56,628 bases of DNA from contig NZ_ANBM01000013.1 of assembly GCF_002100115.1 (NCBI RefSeq), forward strand, positions 1-56,628, written 5' to 3'. Position 1 is the stretch's first letter. Each line of letters begins with the position of its first letter. Origin of the DNA: Anaerovibrio sp. JC8. Lineage in GTDB: Bacteria > Bacillota > Negativicutes > Selenomonadales > Selenomonadaceae. Positions 14,388 to 24,443 of the stretch are shown piece by piece. Below the pieces are notes generated by a model, which saw only the letters and a list, made by a program, of their open reading frames with translations, searched no databases and was not told the origin of the DNA. The translations under genes were made by a program, and so were the position numbers.

Positions 14388-15161
14388 ATGAAGATTTTGA
14401 TTACCAATGATGATGGTGTTCAGTCCAAGGGCATTGAGGCTCTGGTGAAGCATTTATATAAGGAGCATGATGTGGTGGTTGCGGCTCCGGCCAGCCAGCA
14501 AAGTGCCAAGGCCCATGCCATTACTGTGGGACAGCGTATTTATATTGATGAATATGAGACCCTGAAGGAGGCCTATGGCATTGAGGCCTATGGTATTGGC
14601 GGCACTCCTGCTGACAGCGTGAAGCTGTATCTGGAGGGTATTTTGCAGAATGATGAGGAGAAGTTTCCTGATCTGGTTATTTCCGGCATTAATGATGGCT
14701 CCAATCTGGGTACGGATTTGATTTACTCCGGAACTGTAGGGGCAGCCAAGGAGGGCTTTATCCATAATATCCGTTCCATTGCCGTATCTCTCAGCTATAA
14801 TCCAGTTATGACCTTTGGTGAGGCCGCCAGTGAGCTGGTGAGAAAGCTGCCTGAGCTTTTGAGTGTGGAAAGGGAGGAAAAGGAGTACCTTCTCAATATT
14901 AATTTCCCGGTGAAGCTGGCCAAGGATTATCAGTGGCTGTGGGCATATCAGGGTATAAGAAATTACGAAAATGCCTATATTCCAAGAAAAGATGATGATG
15001 GACGCACCTACTACATTGTGGAGGGCAATATAATTGATGAGGGGAACAGTCCGATTTCTGATGTGGTTCTCTGTAATCAGGGCAATATAACTGTAACCCC
15101 GATCCGTCTTAAGGTTGCTGACCATAAATTCCTTTCCGATGTGGCGGGCAAGGCTTTATAA
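14388..15161 (+). CDS. surE: 5'/3'-nucleotidase SurE
   Basis: The start at 14388 gives the family-typical N-terminus MKILITNDDGV, with AGAAAGGTG upstream; the longer frame from 14313 would run into the tRNA. The 257-residue protein has the metal-binding NDDG (residues 7-10), AAPASQQSAKAHAIT (about 34-48), GTPADSVKL (about 74-82) and SGINDGSNLGTDLIYSGTV (about 101-119). It is a cytosolic metal-dependent phosphatase that dephosphorylates nucleoside monophosphates. It follows the tRNA terminator, and its own promoter is not obvious. Confidence 0.95.
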   Translation: MKILITNDDGVQSKGIEALVKHLYKEHDVVVAAPASQQSAKAHAITVGQRIYIDEYETLKEAYGIEAYGIGGTPADSVKLYLEGILQNDEEKFPDLVISGINDGSNLGTDLIYSGTVGAAKEGFIHNIRSIAVSLSYNPVMTFGEAASELVRKLPELLSVEREEKEYLLNINFPVKLAKDYQWLWAYQGIRNYENAYIPRKDDDGRTYYIVEGNIIDEGNSPISDVVLCNQGNITVTPIRLKVADHKFLSDVAGKAL

Positions 15162-15226
15162 TTCAGTTTTAGCATGATATAATAAATTGTTAGCGAAATT
15201 TGTAAATATATATTAGGAGGCCTATT

Positions 15227-16468
15227 ATGGAATCTAAAATTAAGGACATTAAATTAGCACCTTCTGGTCATGATAAAATCAACTGGGTAAAGAACTTTAT
15301 GCCTGTTATGAAGGCTGTAAACGATGAATATTCTGTTTCCAAGCCATTTGCCGGCAAGCGTATGGTTATGACCATGCATCTTGAGGCAAAGACTGCATAT
15401 CTGGCCCTGGTATTGAAGAATGCCGGTGCAGAGGTTATTGCCACTGCTTCCAATCCGTTGTCCACCCAGGACGATGTTTGCGCTGCATTGGTAGAGGAAG
15501 GCGTAACTGTATTGGCTCACCATGGCTGCTCCATGGAAGAGTATGACAAGTACATCGACATGGCTCTGGATTCTGAGCCTGATATTATCATGGACGATGG
15601 CGGCGATTTGATTTATCGTCTCCACAATGACCGTCGTGAGCTGCTGCCAAAGATTATCGGCGGTTCCGAGGAAACTACCACAGGCGTTATCCGTGACAAG
15701 GCTCTGGAGGCCGCCGGCAAGCTGGAGTTCCCTATGATGGCTGCCAATGATGCATACTGCAAGTATCTTTTCGATAACCGCTATGGTACTGGCCAGTCCA
15801 CCTGGGAAGGCATCATGCGTGCCACCAATCTGGTAATTTCCGGCAAGACCGTAGTTATAGCCGGCTATGGCTGGTGCGGCAAGGGCGGTGCAATGCGTGC
15901 CAAGGGCCTGGGTGCCAATGTAATCATTACTGAGGTTGACCCTATCAAGGCTATTGAGGCCGTATTTGATGGCTTCCGTGTAATGCCTATGGATGAGGCT
16001 GCCAAAATCGGTGATATTTTCCTGACCCTGACCGGTGACAAGGATGTTATCAGAGAGCGTCACTTTGCTTCCATGAAGAATGGCGCCGTAATGTGCAATT
16101 CCGGTCACTTTGATGTAGAGATCAACATTCCTGAGCTGGAGGCCATGACTGAGTCCCGCACTCAGGTGAAGGAAGGCATTGAGGAATTTAAGTTTGCTGA
16201 TGGCAAGAAGCTGTATCTTCTTGGTGAGGGCCGTCTGGTTAACTTAGCTTGTGGTGATGGTCACCCAGCTGAGATTATGGACCTTTCCTGGGGCGTTCAG
16301 TTCTTCTCCGCTCTGTACATTCTGGAAAACCATGATAAGCTTGAGAACAAGGTATACGTTCTGCCTGAGGAAATCGACCAAAAGATTGCCAAGATTAAGC
16401 TGGCAGCCATGGGCATCGAGATTGATGAGCTGACTCCTGAGCAGTACGCTTATCTGCATCAGTGCTAA
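15227..16468 (+). CDS. ahcY: Adenosylhomocysteinase family, short form
   Basis: This 413-residue NAD-dependent hydrolase splits S-adenosylhomocysteine (or S-inosylhomocysteine) to homocysteine. It shows the substrate region ETTTGVIRD (about residues 146-154) and [19 protein letters not shown] (about 179-197) with the catalytic Lys and Asp-Asn. The NAD fold follows at [19 protein letters not shown] (about 209-227). The Cys that follows in eukaryotic and proteobacterial enzymes is Thr here, and the C-terminus ends YAYLHQC without the usual DHYRY tail. Both traits are typical of the short archaeal/Thermotoga-type enzymes. AGGAGG precedes the ATG. Confidence 0.93.
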   Translation: MESKIKDIKLAPSGHDKINWVKNFMPVMKAVNDEYSVSKPFAGKRMVMTMHLEAKTAYLALVLKNAGAEVIATASNPLSTQDDVCAALVEEGVTVLAHHGCSMEEYDKYIDMALDSEPDIIMDDGGDLIYRLHNDRRELLPKIIGGSEETTTGVIRDKALEAAGKLEFPMMAANDAYCKYLFDNRYGTGQSTWEGIMRATNLVISGKTVVIAGYGWCGKGGAMRAKGLGANVIITEVDPIKAIEAVFDGFRVMPMDEAAKIGDIFLTLTGDKDVIRERHFASMKNGAVMCNSGHFDVEINIPELEAMTESRTQVKEGIEEFKFADGKKLYLLGEGRLVNLACGDGHPAEIMDLSWGVQFFSALYILENHDKLENKVYVLPEEIDQKIAKIKLAAMGIEIDELTPEQYAYLHQC

Positions 16469-16491
16469 TTGTAATATAGTTTGAAGACAAT

Positions 16492-16526
16492 AACAGGCTT
16501 CTAAGGCGTTTTAGGAGCCTGTTTGT
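16492..16526 (+). terminator. Terminator after ahcY
   Basis: ACAGGCTTCTAA pairs with TTAGGAGCCTGT (one mismatch) around GGCGTT, followed by TTGTCAT. The U-run is poor. Confidence 0.6.
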
Positions 16527-16548
16527 CATATTTAAAGGAGAAGTTTTC

Positions 16549-17226
16549 ATGAAGCTGTTAATTTTAGCAATGTGCTTTTTGCTGACGCTGACCAAAGGGT
16601 CAAATATTGCTCATGCGGCAATTACAACGGCCTCCAATCCTATTTGGCAGGAAAAACTAAATGAATATAGTGCCAACAATCGGGTCAAGCAGGTAATTTT
16701 TGTCCAGTATCAGGGGGGCAGCGATGCTCTGGTACGGCTCTACGAAAAGGATTCTGCCCGCAGCTGGCAGCTGACCCTGGAATGTGATGGTTACGTGGGA
16801 AAGGCTGGCCTGGGAAAGACTGTGGAGGGGGATATGAAAACCCCTGTTGGTGATTTTGGTATTTTTACCGCCGGCGGTATTGAGCCAAATCCAGGTACCA
16901 AGGCCAGTTATTTGCTGTTTGATGAGCATGTTTTTTGTGCAGATGGACAGTTTTATAACAAATTAATCGATGATAGAAAAATCCCTCATGAGCTTTTAAA
17001 GACCTTGAATTTGGATCCTATGAATGATGGAGCTCCTCAGTTCAATTATGGTCTGTTTATTGATTATAATAAGGAATGTATTCGTGGACGTGGTTCCTAT
17101 ATTTTCCTGCACTGCACCGGGGATGCTGATTATACCCATGGTTGTGTGGCGGTAAGTGAAGCGGATATGGTCAATATTATGCGCCGGGTGGATAATAACG
17201 TGCGTATTTGCATTTATCCTATGTAG
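16549..17226 (+). CDS. Secreted L,D-transpeptidase-family protein (YkuD-like)
   Basis: This 225-residue protein has a signal peptide (about residues 1-23, ending AHA) and a YkuD-like catalytic domain. The putative active site is THGC with nucleophile Cys199 and an upstream His188 in FLHCTGDADYTHGCVAVS; KTPVGDFGIF (about 97-106) is also typical. The His-to-Cys spacing is shorter than in classical ErfK/YbiS enzymes and matches the COG3786-like branch. It would cross-link or trim peptidoglycan stem peptides in the periplasm. The next gene follows after 13 nt, so it opens a probable operon with the serine hydrolase and the Dpp transporter. Confidence 0.8.
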   Translation: MKLLILAMCFLLTLTKGSNIAHAAITTASNPIWQEKLNEYSANNRVKQVIFVQYQGGSDALVRLYEKDSARSWQLTLECDGYVGKAGLGKTVEGDMKTPVGDFGIFTAGGIEPNPGTKASYLLFDEHVFCADGQFYNKLIDDRKIPHELLKTLNLDPMNDGAPQFNYGLFIDYNKECIRGRGSYIFLHCTGDADYTHGCVAVSEADMVNIMRRVDNNVRICIYPM

Positions 17227-17239
17227 TGAGGCGTAATTA

Positions 17240-18520
17240 ATGGTTGAATATGAAGCATTAAAAGAAGAATTAAGCAATATGGTGGGGAATCATCATACTC
17301 AGGTGCCGGGATTGGGCGCAGTATTAATTAAAGACGGCAAGCCTGTTTTTTCTTACTGCGGCGGTTATGCGGCTTTTGGTGCACAACCAAAGCTTTTCAA
17401 GGCTGATTCCTTGTTTCGTATTGCTTCAGTGTCCAAGCAGTTTACTGTTTATGCCATTATGCAGCTGTTGGAAGCTGAAAAACTAGACATTAATGACGAT
17501 GTAAGTGATTATCTTGGCTTTAAATTACGGCATCCGGATTTTCCGGACCGTAAAATCACTATAAAAATGCTGGCCAATCATACCTCCGGGTTGCGGGACG
17601 GGATAGTTTACTGTATTCCGCCGGATTATTCCGTAAGGGCCTTTTTTGTTCCTGAGGGGAAATTTTATGAGGATGGAGCCCATTTTTCTCCGGCCAATGA
17701 ACCGGTGGGAGAATATTTTTGTTATTGCAATTTAAATTATGGTCTTTTGGGGACTATTATTGAAGCAGTAACGGGAGAACGCTTTGACAATTATATGCAG
17801 GAGCATATTTTAAGTGCTCTGGATATGGATGGAGGCTATTTGCCGGGTAATTTATCTGCAGGTGCATTTGCCAGCTTAAGTACCCTTTATCAGAAAAAGG
17901 ACATTGAGGGAAATTGGCGGGATGATATGCCATGGCGGCCTGTTATGGATAATTTTGGCGATGTGCAGCCAGACTGGGATACTGTCACCATGCAAAATCC
18001 TTATGCCATTCATGACGATCCTATGGTGTATTCCCTGGAGAATTATAAGCCTGGCACCAATGCAACCTTTTTTGCCCCTCAGGGGGGGCTCCGTATTTCT
18101 CTTGAGGGGATGTACAACGCTTTGATTATGCTGATGAATAAGGGGAGCTTTAGGGGCCAGACCTTTTTGACGGAATACTCTATTAATGAAATGACCAAGG
18201 CCCAGTGGAGCTACGACGGCAGCAATGGCGACACCGGTGACGATACACTGTTGTCCTATGGCTTGGGGCTTTATCAGGTGCGGGGTGATTCGCCGGCCAG
18301 AGTGTGCGAGCATCAGGACATTTTTTTGGTGGGACACACCGGACAGGCCTTTGGCCTTTATTCCGGAATGTTTTATGTACCGGGAACCAAGGATGGCTTT
18401 GTGTATATTATGAATGGTGAGGGCATGGCCGAGGAAGATGAACGCAGCCATGGCGAGTTCAGCAATAATTTTATCTGGGAAGAAAAGGTAATGAACGCTC
18501 TTTGTCGTTATTTGAGCTGA
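17240..18520 (+). CDS. Serine beta-lactamase-fold hydrolase
   Basis: This 426-residue class C beta-lactamase/D-aminopeptidase-like protein has no signal peptide, so it is probably cytosolic. Motifs are SVSK (SxxK, about residues 63-66), YCN (YxN, about 161-163) and HTG (about 374-376, in place of KTG). The N-terminal GLGAVLIKDGKPVFSYCGGY is typical of the family. Members hydrolyse D-amino-acid peptides, esters or beta-lactams. It lies 22 nt upstream of a peptide transporter and near a D-Ala-D-Ala dipeptidase, so a role in processing imported D-amino-acid peptides is the best inference. Confidence 0.85.
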   Translation: MVEYEALKEELSNMVGNHHTQVPGLGAVLIKDGKPVFSYCGGYAAFGAQPKLFKADSLFRIASVSKQFTVYAIMQLLEAEKLDINDDVSDYLGFKLRHPDFPDRKITIKMLANHTSGLRDGIVYCIPPDYSVRAFFVPEGKFYEDGAHFSPANEPVGEYFCYCNLNYGLLGTIIEAVTGERFDNYMQEHILSALDMDGGYLPGNLSAGAFASLSTLYQKKDIEGNWRDDMPWRPVMDNFGDVQPDWDTVTMQNPYAIHDDPMVYSLENYKPGTNATFFAPQGGLRISLEGMYNALIMLMNKGSFRGQTFLTEYSINEMTKAQWSYDGSNGDTGDDTLLSYGLGLYQVRGDSPARVCEHQDIFLVGHTGQAFGLYSGMFYVPGTKDGFVYIMNGEGMAEEDERSHGEFSNNFIWEEKVMNALCRYLS

Positions 18521-18542
18521 CCTTTAGGGGGAGGAAGCTAAC

Positions 18543-19472
18543 GTGCTTAATTATCTTGCTAAAAGACTAATTAATTCCATAATCGTGCTGTGGATAGTCA
18601 TGACAGTGACTTTTTTCCTCATGCATGCTATTCCCGGCGGACCGTTTACGGCAGAAAAATCCCTGCCGCCGGCGGTTCAGGCCAATATTGAGGCCCGCTA
18701 TAAATTAAATGACCCTTTGTCTACCCAGTATATGGATTATGTAACCAACATACTTCATGGCGATTTGGGGCCATCCTTCAAGTATGTGGGCCGTTCTGTA
18801 AATGATATTATCGGTGAAAGCTTTCCTGTGTCCTTTGAGTTGGGCATGGAGGCCATTATAATTGCTTTGCTGGTGGGGATTCCAGCCGGCGTATTGGCGG
18901 CCTATCGACGAAATAATTGGCCGGATAGAACGGTTAATTTGCTCACTACTTTGGGCATAGCTGTGCCGGGCTTTGTGCTGGCTGCCTTGCTGGTGGATGT
19001 TTTTGCCATGAAGCTGGGACTGTTTCCGGCGGCCATGTGGGATAACTGGTCAAGCCGTGTGTTGCCGTCTATTGCTTTGGCGGCCATGCCAATGGCCTTT
19101 ATTACCCGCCTGACCCGCTCCAGTATGCTGGAGGTACTGGGACAGGATTACATTAAAACAGCCAAGGCCAAGGGCTTGACTACAAGCTATATATTGTTTA
19201 AACATGCTTTGCCAAATGCCCTTATTCCTGTAGTAACCTATATTGGTCCTATGGTGGCCAGTATTCTGACCGGCAGCTTTGTTATAGAGACCATTTTTGC
19301 TATTCCGGGCTTGGGCAGCTATTATGTTACCAGCATATATAATAGGGATTATACGGTTATATTGGGCGTTACTGTATTTTACAGTGCCATTATTATTTTT
19401 ATGAATATGCTGGTGGATATAATTTATCCTATGCTGGATCCACGTATTAAATTAGGGGAGAAGGAGGATTAA
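18543..19472 (+). CDS. dppB: Peptide ABC transporter permease (DppB)
   Basis: This 309-residue inner-membrane permease has six transmembrane helices and the DppB/OppB N-terminus (LAKRLINSIIVLWIVMTVTF). The EAA loop is GQDYIKTAKAKGLTTSYILF (about residues 200-220), which contacts the ATPases. GTG start with GGGGGAGG upstream. First gene of dppBCDF. A binding protein gene, usually first in such operons, is absent here. Confidence 0.94.
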   Translation: MLNYLAKRLINSIIVLWIVMTVTFFLMHAIPGGPFTAEKSLPPAVQANIEARYKLNDPLSTQYMDYVTNILHGDLGPSFKYVGRSVNDIIGESFPVSFELGMEAIIIALLVGIPAGVLAAYRRNNWPDRTVNLLTTLGIAVPGFVLAALLVDVFAMKLGLFPAAMWDNWSSRVLPSIALAAMPMAFITRLTRSSMLEVLGQDYIKTAKAKGLTTSYILFKHALPNALIPVVTYIGPMVASILTGSFVIETIFAIPGLGSYYVTSIYNRDYTVILGVTVFYSAIIIFMNMLVDIIYPMLDPRIKLGEKED

Positions 19473-19474
19473 GG

Positions 19475-20392
19475 ATGAACAAGGAATATGATTTTTCTCC
19501 TCTGAGCAAATTCGGGATGGCTGTGGCTGTGGAGTCAGAACAGGCACCTTCCATGGGCTATTGGCAGGATGCCTGGATTCGGCTGAAAAAGGATAAGGCT
19601 GCCATGCTGGGCTTAGGCTTTATTGTGCTTATGATGCTGGCGGCTATTTTTATCCCGATGTTTTCCAGCATTTCCTACGCGGATCAGGATTTTAACCAGA
19701 CTAATTTGGCTCCGTCCTGGGACCATTTATTTGGTACGGATAATCTGGGCCGGGATATGTTTATTCGTGTGCTGTATGGTGCCCGTATTTCCCTGTCCAT
19801 TGGTGTGGTAGCCAGCCTGATTAATCTGCTTATCGGAGTTGTTTATGGCGGTATTTCCGGCTTTGTTGGTGGCCGCACGGACCGTATTATGATGAATATT
19901 GTAGATATACTCTACAGTGTACCGGCCTTGCTGTATGTTATTTTGCTCATGGTGGTATTTAAGCCGGGGCTGACCAATATTTACATTGCTCTTGGAATAA
20001 GCTATTGGTTGCAAATGGCCCGTATTGTGCGGGGTGAGGTGCTGAAAATCAAGGAACAGGAATTTGTTTTGGCGGCCAAAAGCATGGGTGCCAGCTCGGC
20101 CCGTATTCTGTTTAAGCATTTAATTCCAAATTCCATGGGAGTTATTATAGTATCTTTAAGCTTATCCATTCCGGATGCTATATTTACGGAGGCATTTTTG
20201 AGCTTTATCGGTCTTGGTGTATCGGCACCAATGGCCAGCTGGGGTGTGCTGTGTTCCGATGGCATTAGCTCTATCCGGGCTTTTCCATTTCAGCTGTTTT
20301 TCCCGGCAGTGGCTATCAGCTTGACCATGCTGGCCTTTAATTTCTTTAGTGATGGGTTGCGGGATGCTCTGGACCCTAAGATGCGTCATTAA
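19475..20392 (+). CDS. dppC: Peptide ABC transporter permease (DppC)
   Basis: This 305-residue permease has the OppC-type N-terminal cytoplasmic segment, followed by the first helix (about residues 45-65), five more helices and the EAA loop [20 protein letters not shown] (about 192-211). AAGGAGG overlaps the end of dppB, and the ATG starts 2 nt after its stop. It pairs with DppB in the translocation pore. Confidence 0.94.
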   Translation: MNKEYDFSPLSKFGMAVAVESEQAPSMGYWQDAWIRLKKDKAAMLGLGFIVLMMLAAIFIPMFSSISYADQDFNQTNLAPSWDHLFGTDNLGRDMFIRVLYGARISLSIGVVASLINLLIGVVYGGISGFVGGRTDRIMMNIVDILYSVPALLYVILLMVVFKPGLTNIYIALGISYWLQMARIVRGEVLKIKEQEFVLAAKSMGASSARILFKHLIPNSMGVIIVSLSLSIPDAIFTEAFLSFIGLGVSAPMASWGVLCSDGISSIRAFPFQLFFPAVAISLTMLAFNFFSDGLRDALDPKMRH

Positions 20393-20409
20393 GAGGGGGG
20401 AGTTTTACG

Positions 20410-21399
20410 ATGATACTTGAAATTAGTGATCTGTCCGTAGGCTTCCACACCTACCGTGGGGCTGTTAATGCGGTACGGGGCGTCAGTCTCAGTGTTGATG
20501 CAGGAGAAATTGTGGGCATTGTTGGCGAGTCCGGTTGCGGAAAAAGTGTGACTGCCCATGCAGTCATGGGATTGTTGCCAAAGGACAATTCCTTTATCAA
20601 GGATGGCAGCATAAGGTTTATGGGCCAGGATATTACCCATCTGTCTGATGAAGAGCGGCGACAGTATCGGGGCAGTGACATGTCCATGATTTTTCAGGAC
20701 CCCATGACTTCCCTTAATCCTGTACTGACTATTGGTCAGCAGATGACTGAGGGGATTATTCATATTAAAGGACTCAGTCAGCAGGAGGCATATGAGGAGG
20801 CCGTTACTCTGCTAAAGCGTGTTGGGATTACCAAAGCGGAAGAGCGGATGAAGGCTTACCCCCATGAATTCAGCGGTGGTATGCGTCAGCGTGTCATGAT
20901 AGCCATGGCACTTATTTGTAAGCCAAAATTGTTGTTTGCAGATGAGCCAACCACAGCCCTGGATGTAACAATACAGGCCCAGATATTGGAATTACTGGAT
21001 GAGCTTCGCCGTGAAATGAAGATGTCCATAGTATTGGTTTCCCATGATTTGGGAGTTATTGCCCGTATCTGTGATAGGGTGAATGTTATGTATGCTGGCC
21101 GTATTGTGGAGTCCGGCCCGGTAGATGAAATTTTCCATAACCCACAGCATCCGTATACCAGAGGACTTCTAAACTCCCTGCCGAGAGTGGATAAGGTGGA
21201 TGATACTGAGCTGCCTGTTATTGAGGGGCATCCTCCTGATTTGCTATATGATATTAAGGGGTGCAGCTTTGCCCCTAGATGTGGCGATGCTATGAAGGTT
21301 TGTGCTGCCTGTCGCCCAAATAATGAAAATATGGGTAAGGAGCATTGTGTGGAATGTTGGCTTCCAGCCCGTGACAGAGAGGAGGGGCACCATGAATAA
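20410..21399 (+). CDS. dppD: Peptide ABC transporter ATPase (DppD)
   Basis: This 329-residue ATPase has Walker A GESGCGKS (about residues 39-46), signature FSGGMRQRV (about 155-163), Walker B LLFADEP (about 175-181) and the C-terminal oligopeptide-transport extension HPYTRGLL...CSFAPRC with four conserved Cys. Those Cys are associated with an iron-sulfur cluster in some Dpp ATPases. It works as a heterodimer with DppF, whose start lies inside the end of this gene. Confidence 0.95.
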   Translation: MILEISDLSVGFHTYRGAVNAVRGVSLSVDAGEIVGIVGESGCGKSVTAHAVMGLLPKDNSFIKDGSIRFMGQDITHLSDEERRQYRGSDMSMIFQDPMTSLNPVLTIGQQMTEGIIHIKGLSQQEAYEEAVTLLKRVGITKAEERMKAYPHEFSGGMRQRVMIAMALICKPKLLFADEPTTALDVTIQAQILELLDELRREMKMSIVLVSHDLGVIARICDRVNVMYAGRIVESGPVDEIFHNPQHPYTRGLLNSLPRVDKVDDTELPVIEGHPPDLLYDIKGCSFAPRCGDAMKVCAACRPNNENMGKEHCVECWLPARDREEGHHE

Positions 21400-22357
21400 T
21401 ATAGAAATCCCAAATAACGAGCCCCTGCTTTCTGTTAAAAATTTAAAGAAGCATTTTGTTACCAAGAAGAATTTCTTCGGTCATCCAAAGGAATACGCCT
21501 ATTCATTAAATGGTATATCCTTTGATATTAATAAGGGTGAGACCCTGGGACTGGTGGGCGAGTCCGGTTGTGGCAAAACAACAGCCGGCAGAACTATAAT
21601 GGGTATATACAAGCCTACTGCCGGCGAGGTTTATCTCCATGGTGAGAAGCTGGATTTATCCAAGGGGCCGGAGAAACGTATTCAGATGATTTTTCAGGAT
21701 CCATATGCCTGCCTTAATCCCCGCATGACCGTGGGTGAAATCATCGGTGAGCCACTGGAAATTAATCATGTTTATGATGATAACAAGGCAAAGCTGCAGC
21801 GGGTGTATGAACTTTTGGAGCTGGTGGGCCTTAGCAGGGAGCAGGCTAATCGCTTTCCCCATGAATTTAGTGGCGGGCAAAGACAGCGAATTGGCATTGC
21901 CAGAGCTTTGGCAGTAAATCCGGATATTATAATCTGCGATGAGCCTATTTCAGCCTTGGATGTTTCCATTCAGGCCCAGGTGGTTAATCTTATGAGAAGA
22001 TTACAAAAGGAATTGGGACTGACATATCTTTTCATTGCCCATGATTTGGCCATGGTAAAATACATCAGTGACAGGGTGGCTGTTATGTATATGGGAGCTA
22101 TTATGGAGCTGGCAGCTGCAGAAGAGCTTTATGCGAATCCATTGCATCCATATACTAAGTCACTGTTGGCGGCTATTCCGGTGCCAGATCCGGATGTTCG
22201 TCAGGATATTTCCATCATCAAGGGAGAAATTGGAGCCGGTGATATGACTGGTTGTCCTTTCGCTCCGCGGTGTAATAAGGCCAGTGATAAATGCTTCAAG
22301 GAAATGCCGGCAATCAAAAATGTTGAGGATCATCAAATCGCCTGTCATTTAATTTGA
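21392..22357 (+). CDS. dppF: Peptide ABC transporter ATPase (DppF)
   Basis: The start at ATG 21392 has GGAGGGG just upstream and overlaps the dppD stop by 8 nt; a longer in-frame extension to 21302 has no such site. The 321-residue ATPase shows GESGCGKTT (Walker A), [15 protein letters not shown] (signature), IICDEP (Walker B) and the C-terminal HPYTKSLL...CPFAPRC Cys cluster. It completes the transporter; 55 nt separate it from the VanX-like gene. Confidence 0.95.
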   Translation: MNNIEIPNNEPLLSVKNLKKHFVTKKNFFGHPKEYAYSLNGISFDINKGETLGLVGESGCGKTTAGRTIMGIYKPTAGEVYLHGEKLDLSKGPEKRIQMIFQDPYACLNPRMTVGEIIGEPLEINHVYDDNKAKLQRVYELLELVGLSREQANRFPHEFSGGQRQRIGIARALAVNPDIIICDEPISALDVSIQAQVVNLMRRLQKELGLTYLFIAHDLAMVKYISDRVAVMYMGAIMELAAAEELYANPLHPYTKSLLAAIPVPDPDVRQDISIIKGEIGAGDMTGCPFAPRCNKASDKCFKEMPAIKNVEDHQIACHLI

Positions 22358-22412
22358 TTGTGAAGGAAAAATGATATAAATATAGAATAAGAGTACATCA
22401 GGAGGGATTTTC

Positions 22413-23231
22413 ATGAACAAAAAGCTTTTAGGACTTGTGGGTGGAATGCTGTTGGCTTCCACTGTATTTATGCCGCTTCATTGTCAGGCTGCTGATGTGA
22501 ATGCAGGTCAGGTGGCCACAAATACTGCCAAAAGTGTGGATGTAAATGACCCGACAGGATTTGTGGTGCTTTCTGATGTGGTGCCTGATATTATCCAGGA
22601 GGTACGTTATTTTTCCACCTATAATTTTGTGGGAAACCGCATAAATGGTTATACCCAGCCCAGTGTTTTAATGTCCAGAGAAGCTGCGGAGGCCTTAAAG
22701 GAGGTATCCGACGAGGTAATTAAGCAGGGCTATCGCCTGAAGGTATTTGATGCATATCGTCCGCAGAGGGCCGTAGATAATTTTGTGGCCTGGGCTGAGA
22801 ATTTAGATGATAAGCGCATGAAGGATTATTTTTATCCTGAAGTGAACAAGAACAGACTCTTTAAGGATGGTTATATTGATGCCAAATCCGGCCATAGCCG
22901 TGGGTCTGCTATTGATTTGACCTTGTTTGATATGAAAACGGGCAAGGAAGTGGACATGGGCGGCACCTTTGACCACTTCGGGCTGGAAAGCCATCCAACC
23001 TGGTGCGGTGACCCTGATACGGGCAAATACACCGGAAAATTTGAAGGGAAATCAGTACCGAAAAAGGGAAAGATTACCAAAGAGCAGTTTGATAACCGAA
23101 TGAAGCTGCGTAAAGTAATGATGAAGCATGGCTTTGAGCCTATTGATACCGAGTGGTGGCATTTCTTCCTGAAGAATGAGCCATATCCAAAGACTTATTT
23201 CAACTTCACTATTGATGATATGAAAAAATAA
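22413..23231 (+). CDS. ddpX: D-Ala-D-Ala dipeptidase, VanX/DdpX family (M15D)
   Basis: This 272-residue zinc peptidase has a signal peptide (about residues 1-26, cut near CQA), so it is periplasmic. The active-site set is present: R116 in FDAYRPQRA, H161 and D168 in SGHSRGSAID, E247 and H250 in EWWHF. VanX enzymes cleave D-Ala-D-Ala. In glycopeptide resistance they act in the cytosol, while the secreted form next to a Dpp transporter is like the ddp locus of E. coli, where D-Ala is salvaged from cell wall. It carries its own ATCAGGAGG site. Confidence 0.93.
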   Translation: MNKKLLGLVGGMLLASTVFMPLHCQAADVNAGQVATNTAKSVDVNDPTGFVVLSDVVPDIIQEVRYFSTYNFVGNRINGYTQPSVLMSREAAEALKEVSDEVIKQGYRLKVFDAYRPQRAVDNFVAWAENLDDKRMKDYFYPEVNKNRLFKDGYIDAKSGHSRGSAIDLTLFDMKTGKEVDMGGTFDHFGLESHPTWCGDPDTGKYTGKFEGKSVPKKGKITKEQFDNRMKLRKVMMKHGFEPIDTEWWHFFLKNEPYPKTYFNFTIDDMKK

Positions 23232-23244
23232 TGTGTAAATATTA

Positions 23245-23284
23245 AAAGAGGGGTATGACCACTGGGGTCATATCCCTCTTTTTG
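23245..23284. terminator. Bidirectional terminator between ddpX and the M20 gene
   Basis: A 16-bp near-perfect stem (AAAGAGGGGTATGACC with GGGTCATATCCCTCTT) with loop ACTG is followed by TTT on the plus strand and preceded by TTAAAA, giving a U-run on the minus strand. It serves two converging genes. Confidence 0.92.
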
Positions 23285-23300
23285 GATAGTATATTTTTTG

Positions 23301-24437
23301 TTATTTTTGTAAGCCGCGTTCAAGTATATCAATAACAGTCATGCACATGCCTTTTACTGCTTTTAAGGCCATGTCCTTTCCGTATTGGCTGCCGGCAGCT
23401 GCGGCAAATTCCGGGGTATGGGCTGCAATATCATCACCGATTTTGATTTCCGGCTGAATGGTTGGGACCACATGACTTACATTGCCCACATCAGTGGAGC
23501 CATCAGCATAGTCATCCGGGTAGGTTTTTATATCATTCATACCCAGTGATTGAAAATTGTCCATGGCGTATGCTTGCAGCTGCTTATGATTAAGCATGTT
23601 CTTGAATAATGGCTCGTAGTGGAAAAGCTCTAATTCAGTGCCGTGCCGGTCAGATACCTTTCGGGCCAGCTCCTTGATCTGTGGCAGCATGGTTTCTTCC
23701 AGATATTCCACCCGCAGGGCCCGGATGGTGGCCTTCATCACTGCCTTGTCGGGAATTATATTGGGCGCCGTACCAGCCTCGGTGATTATTCTTCCCAGGA
23801 TATATGGTTCAGTAAAGGTATGTTCCAATGTTTTAAGCTGCTGATAAAAATCCACCAGGGCATCCAAAGCATTGATTCCATGATAATCCGGATCTGCCAC
23901 ATGGGCGGGTTTGCCTTTGAAGGTAAACTGCAGGGGATGGGTGGCATAGGAGGTACCTCCAAAGGAGGTTTCACTGCCAGGATGGCAGATAAGAGCCGTC
24001 TTCAGCCCGTCAAAAACTCCCTGTTCACTCATCATAACCTTGCTGCCAATAGTTTCCTCAGCGGGACAGCCAAAGAGATGAACTGTAATCTTATCTCTCA
24101 ATGCCTTTCCGCAGACTATGGCCGCGGTAGTGCTCATGGCAGAAATAAGATTGTGGCCACAGCCGTGACCGATTTCCGGCAGGGCATCGTATTCTGCCAA
24201 AAAGCCAATATGAATATCACCATTTCCATAGGAAGCCTTAAAGGCAGTGGGGAATTGGTCCTTCAGTGCATCCTCCACCGTGAAGCCTTCGTTTTTTAAA
24301 AGCTCCTGGAGATAAGCAGAGGCCTTTACTTCCTGACAGCCCAATTCAGGATTGGCATGGATATAATCAGCTATATTATTTAAGCTTTCTTTATGGTCAT
24401 CTGCCAGCTGACAGATTTTTTCTTTCAAATCAGACAT
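23301..24437 (-). CDS. M20 family amidohydrolase/aminoacylase
   Basis: This 378-residue M20D peptidase of the AbgB/ACY1L2-like group has metal-site motifs HGCGHNL (about residues 92-98) and PAEETIGSK (about 125-133), plus HPGSETSFGG (about 147-156). It is cytosolic, with no signal peptide. Relatives hydrolyse N-acyl amino acids, p-aminobenzoyl-glutamate or dipeptides. It starts 6 nt after the binding-protein gene, so the two form an operon, which implies that the substrate is a peptide imported with that binding protein. Confidence 0.88.
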   Translation of the reverse strand: MSDLKEKICQLADDHKESLNNIADYIHANPELGCQEVKASAYLQELLKNEGFTVEDALKDQFPTAFKASYGNGDIHIGFLAEYDALPEIGHGCGHNLISAMSTTAAIVCGKALRDKITVHLFGCPAEETIGSKVMMSEQGVFDGLKTALICHPGSETSFGGTSYATHPLQFTFKGKPAHVADPDYHGINALDALVDFYQQLKTLEHTFTEPYILGRIITEAGTAPNIIPDKAVMKATIRALRVEYLEETMLPQIKELARKVSDRHGTELELFHYEPLFKNMLNHKQLQAYAMDNFQSLGMNDIKTYPDDYADGSTDVGNVSHVVPTIQPEIKIGDDIAAHTPEFAAAAGSQYGKDMALKAVKGMCMTVIDILERGLQK

Positions 24438-24443
24438 AACTTT

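Noticed and set aside
21302-21391. Longer N-terminus for DppF
   Set aside because: The extension overlaps dppD coding sequence, has no ribosome site, and adds residues absent in the family.
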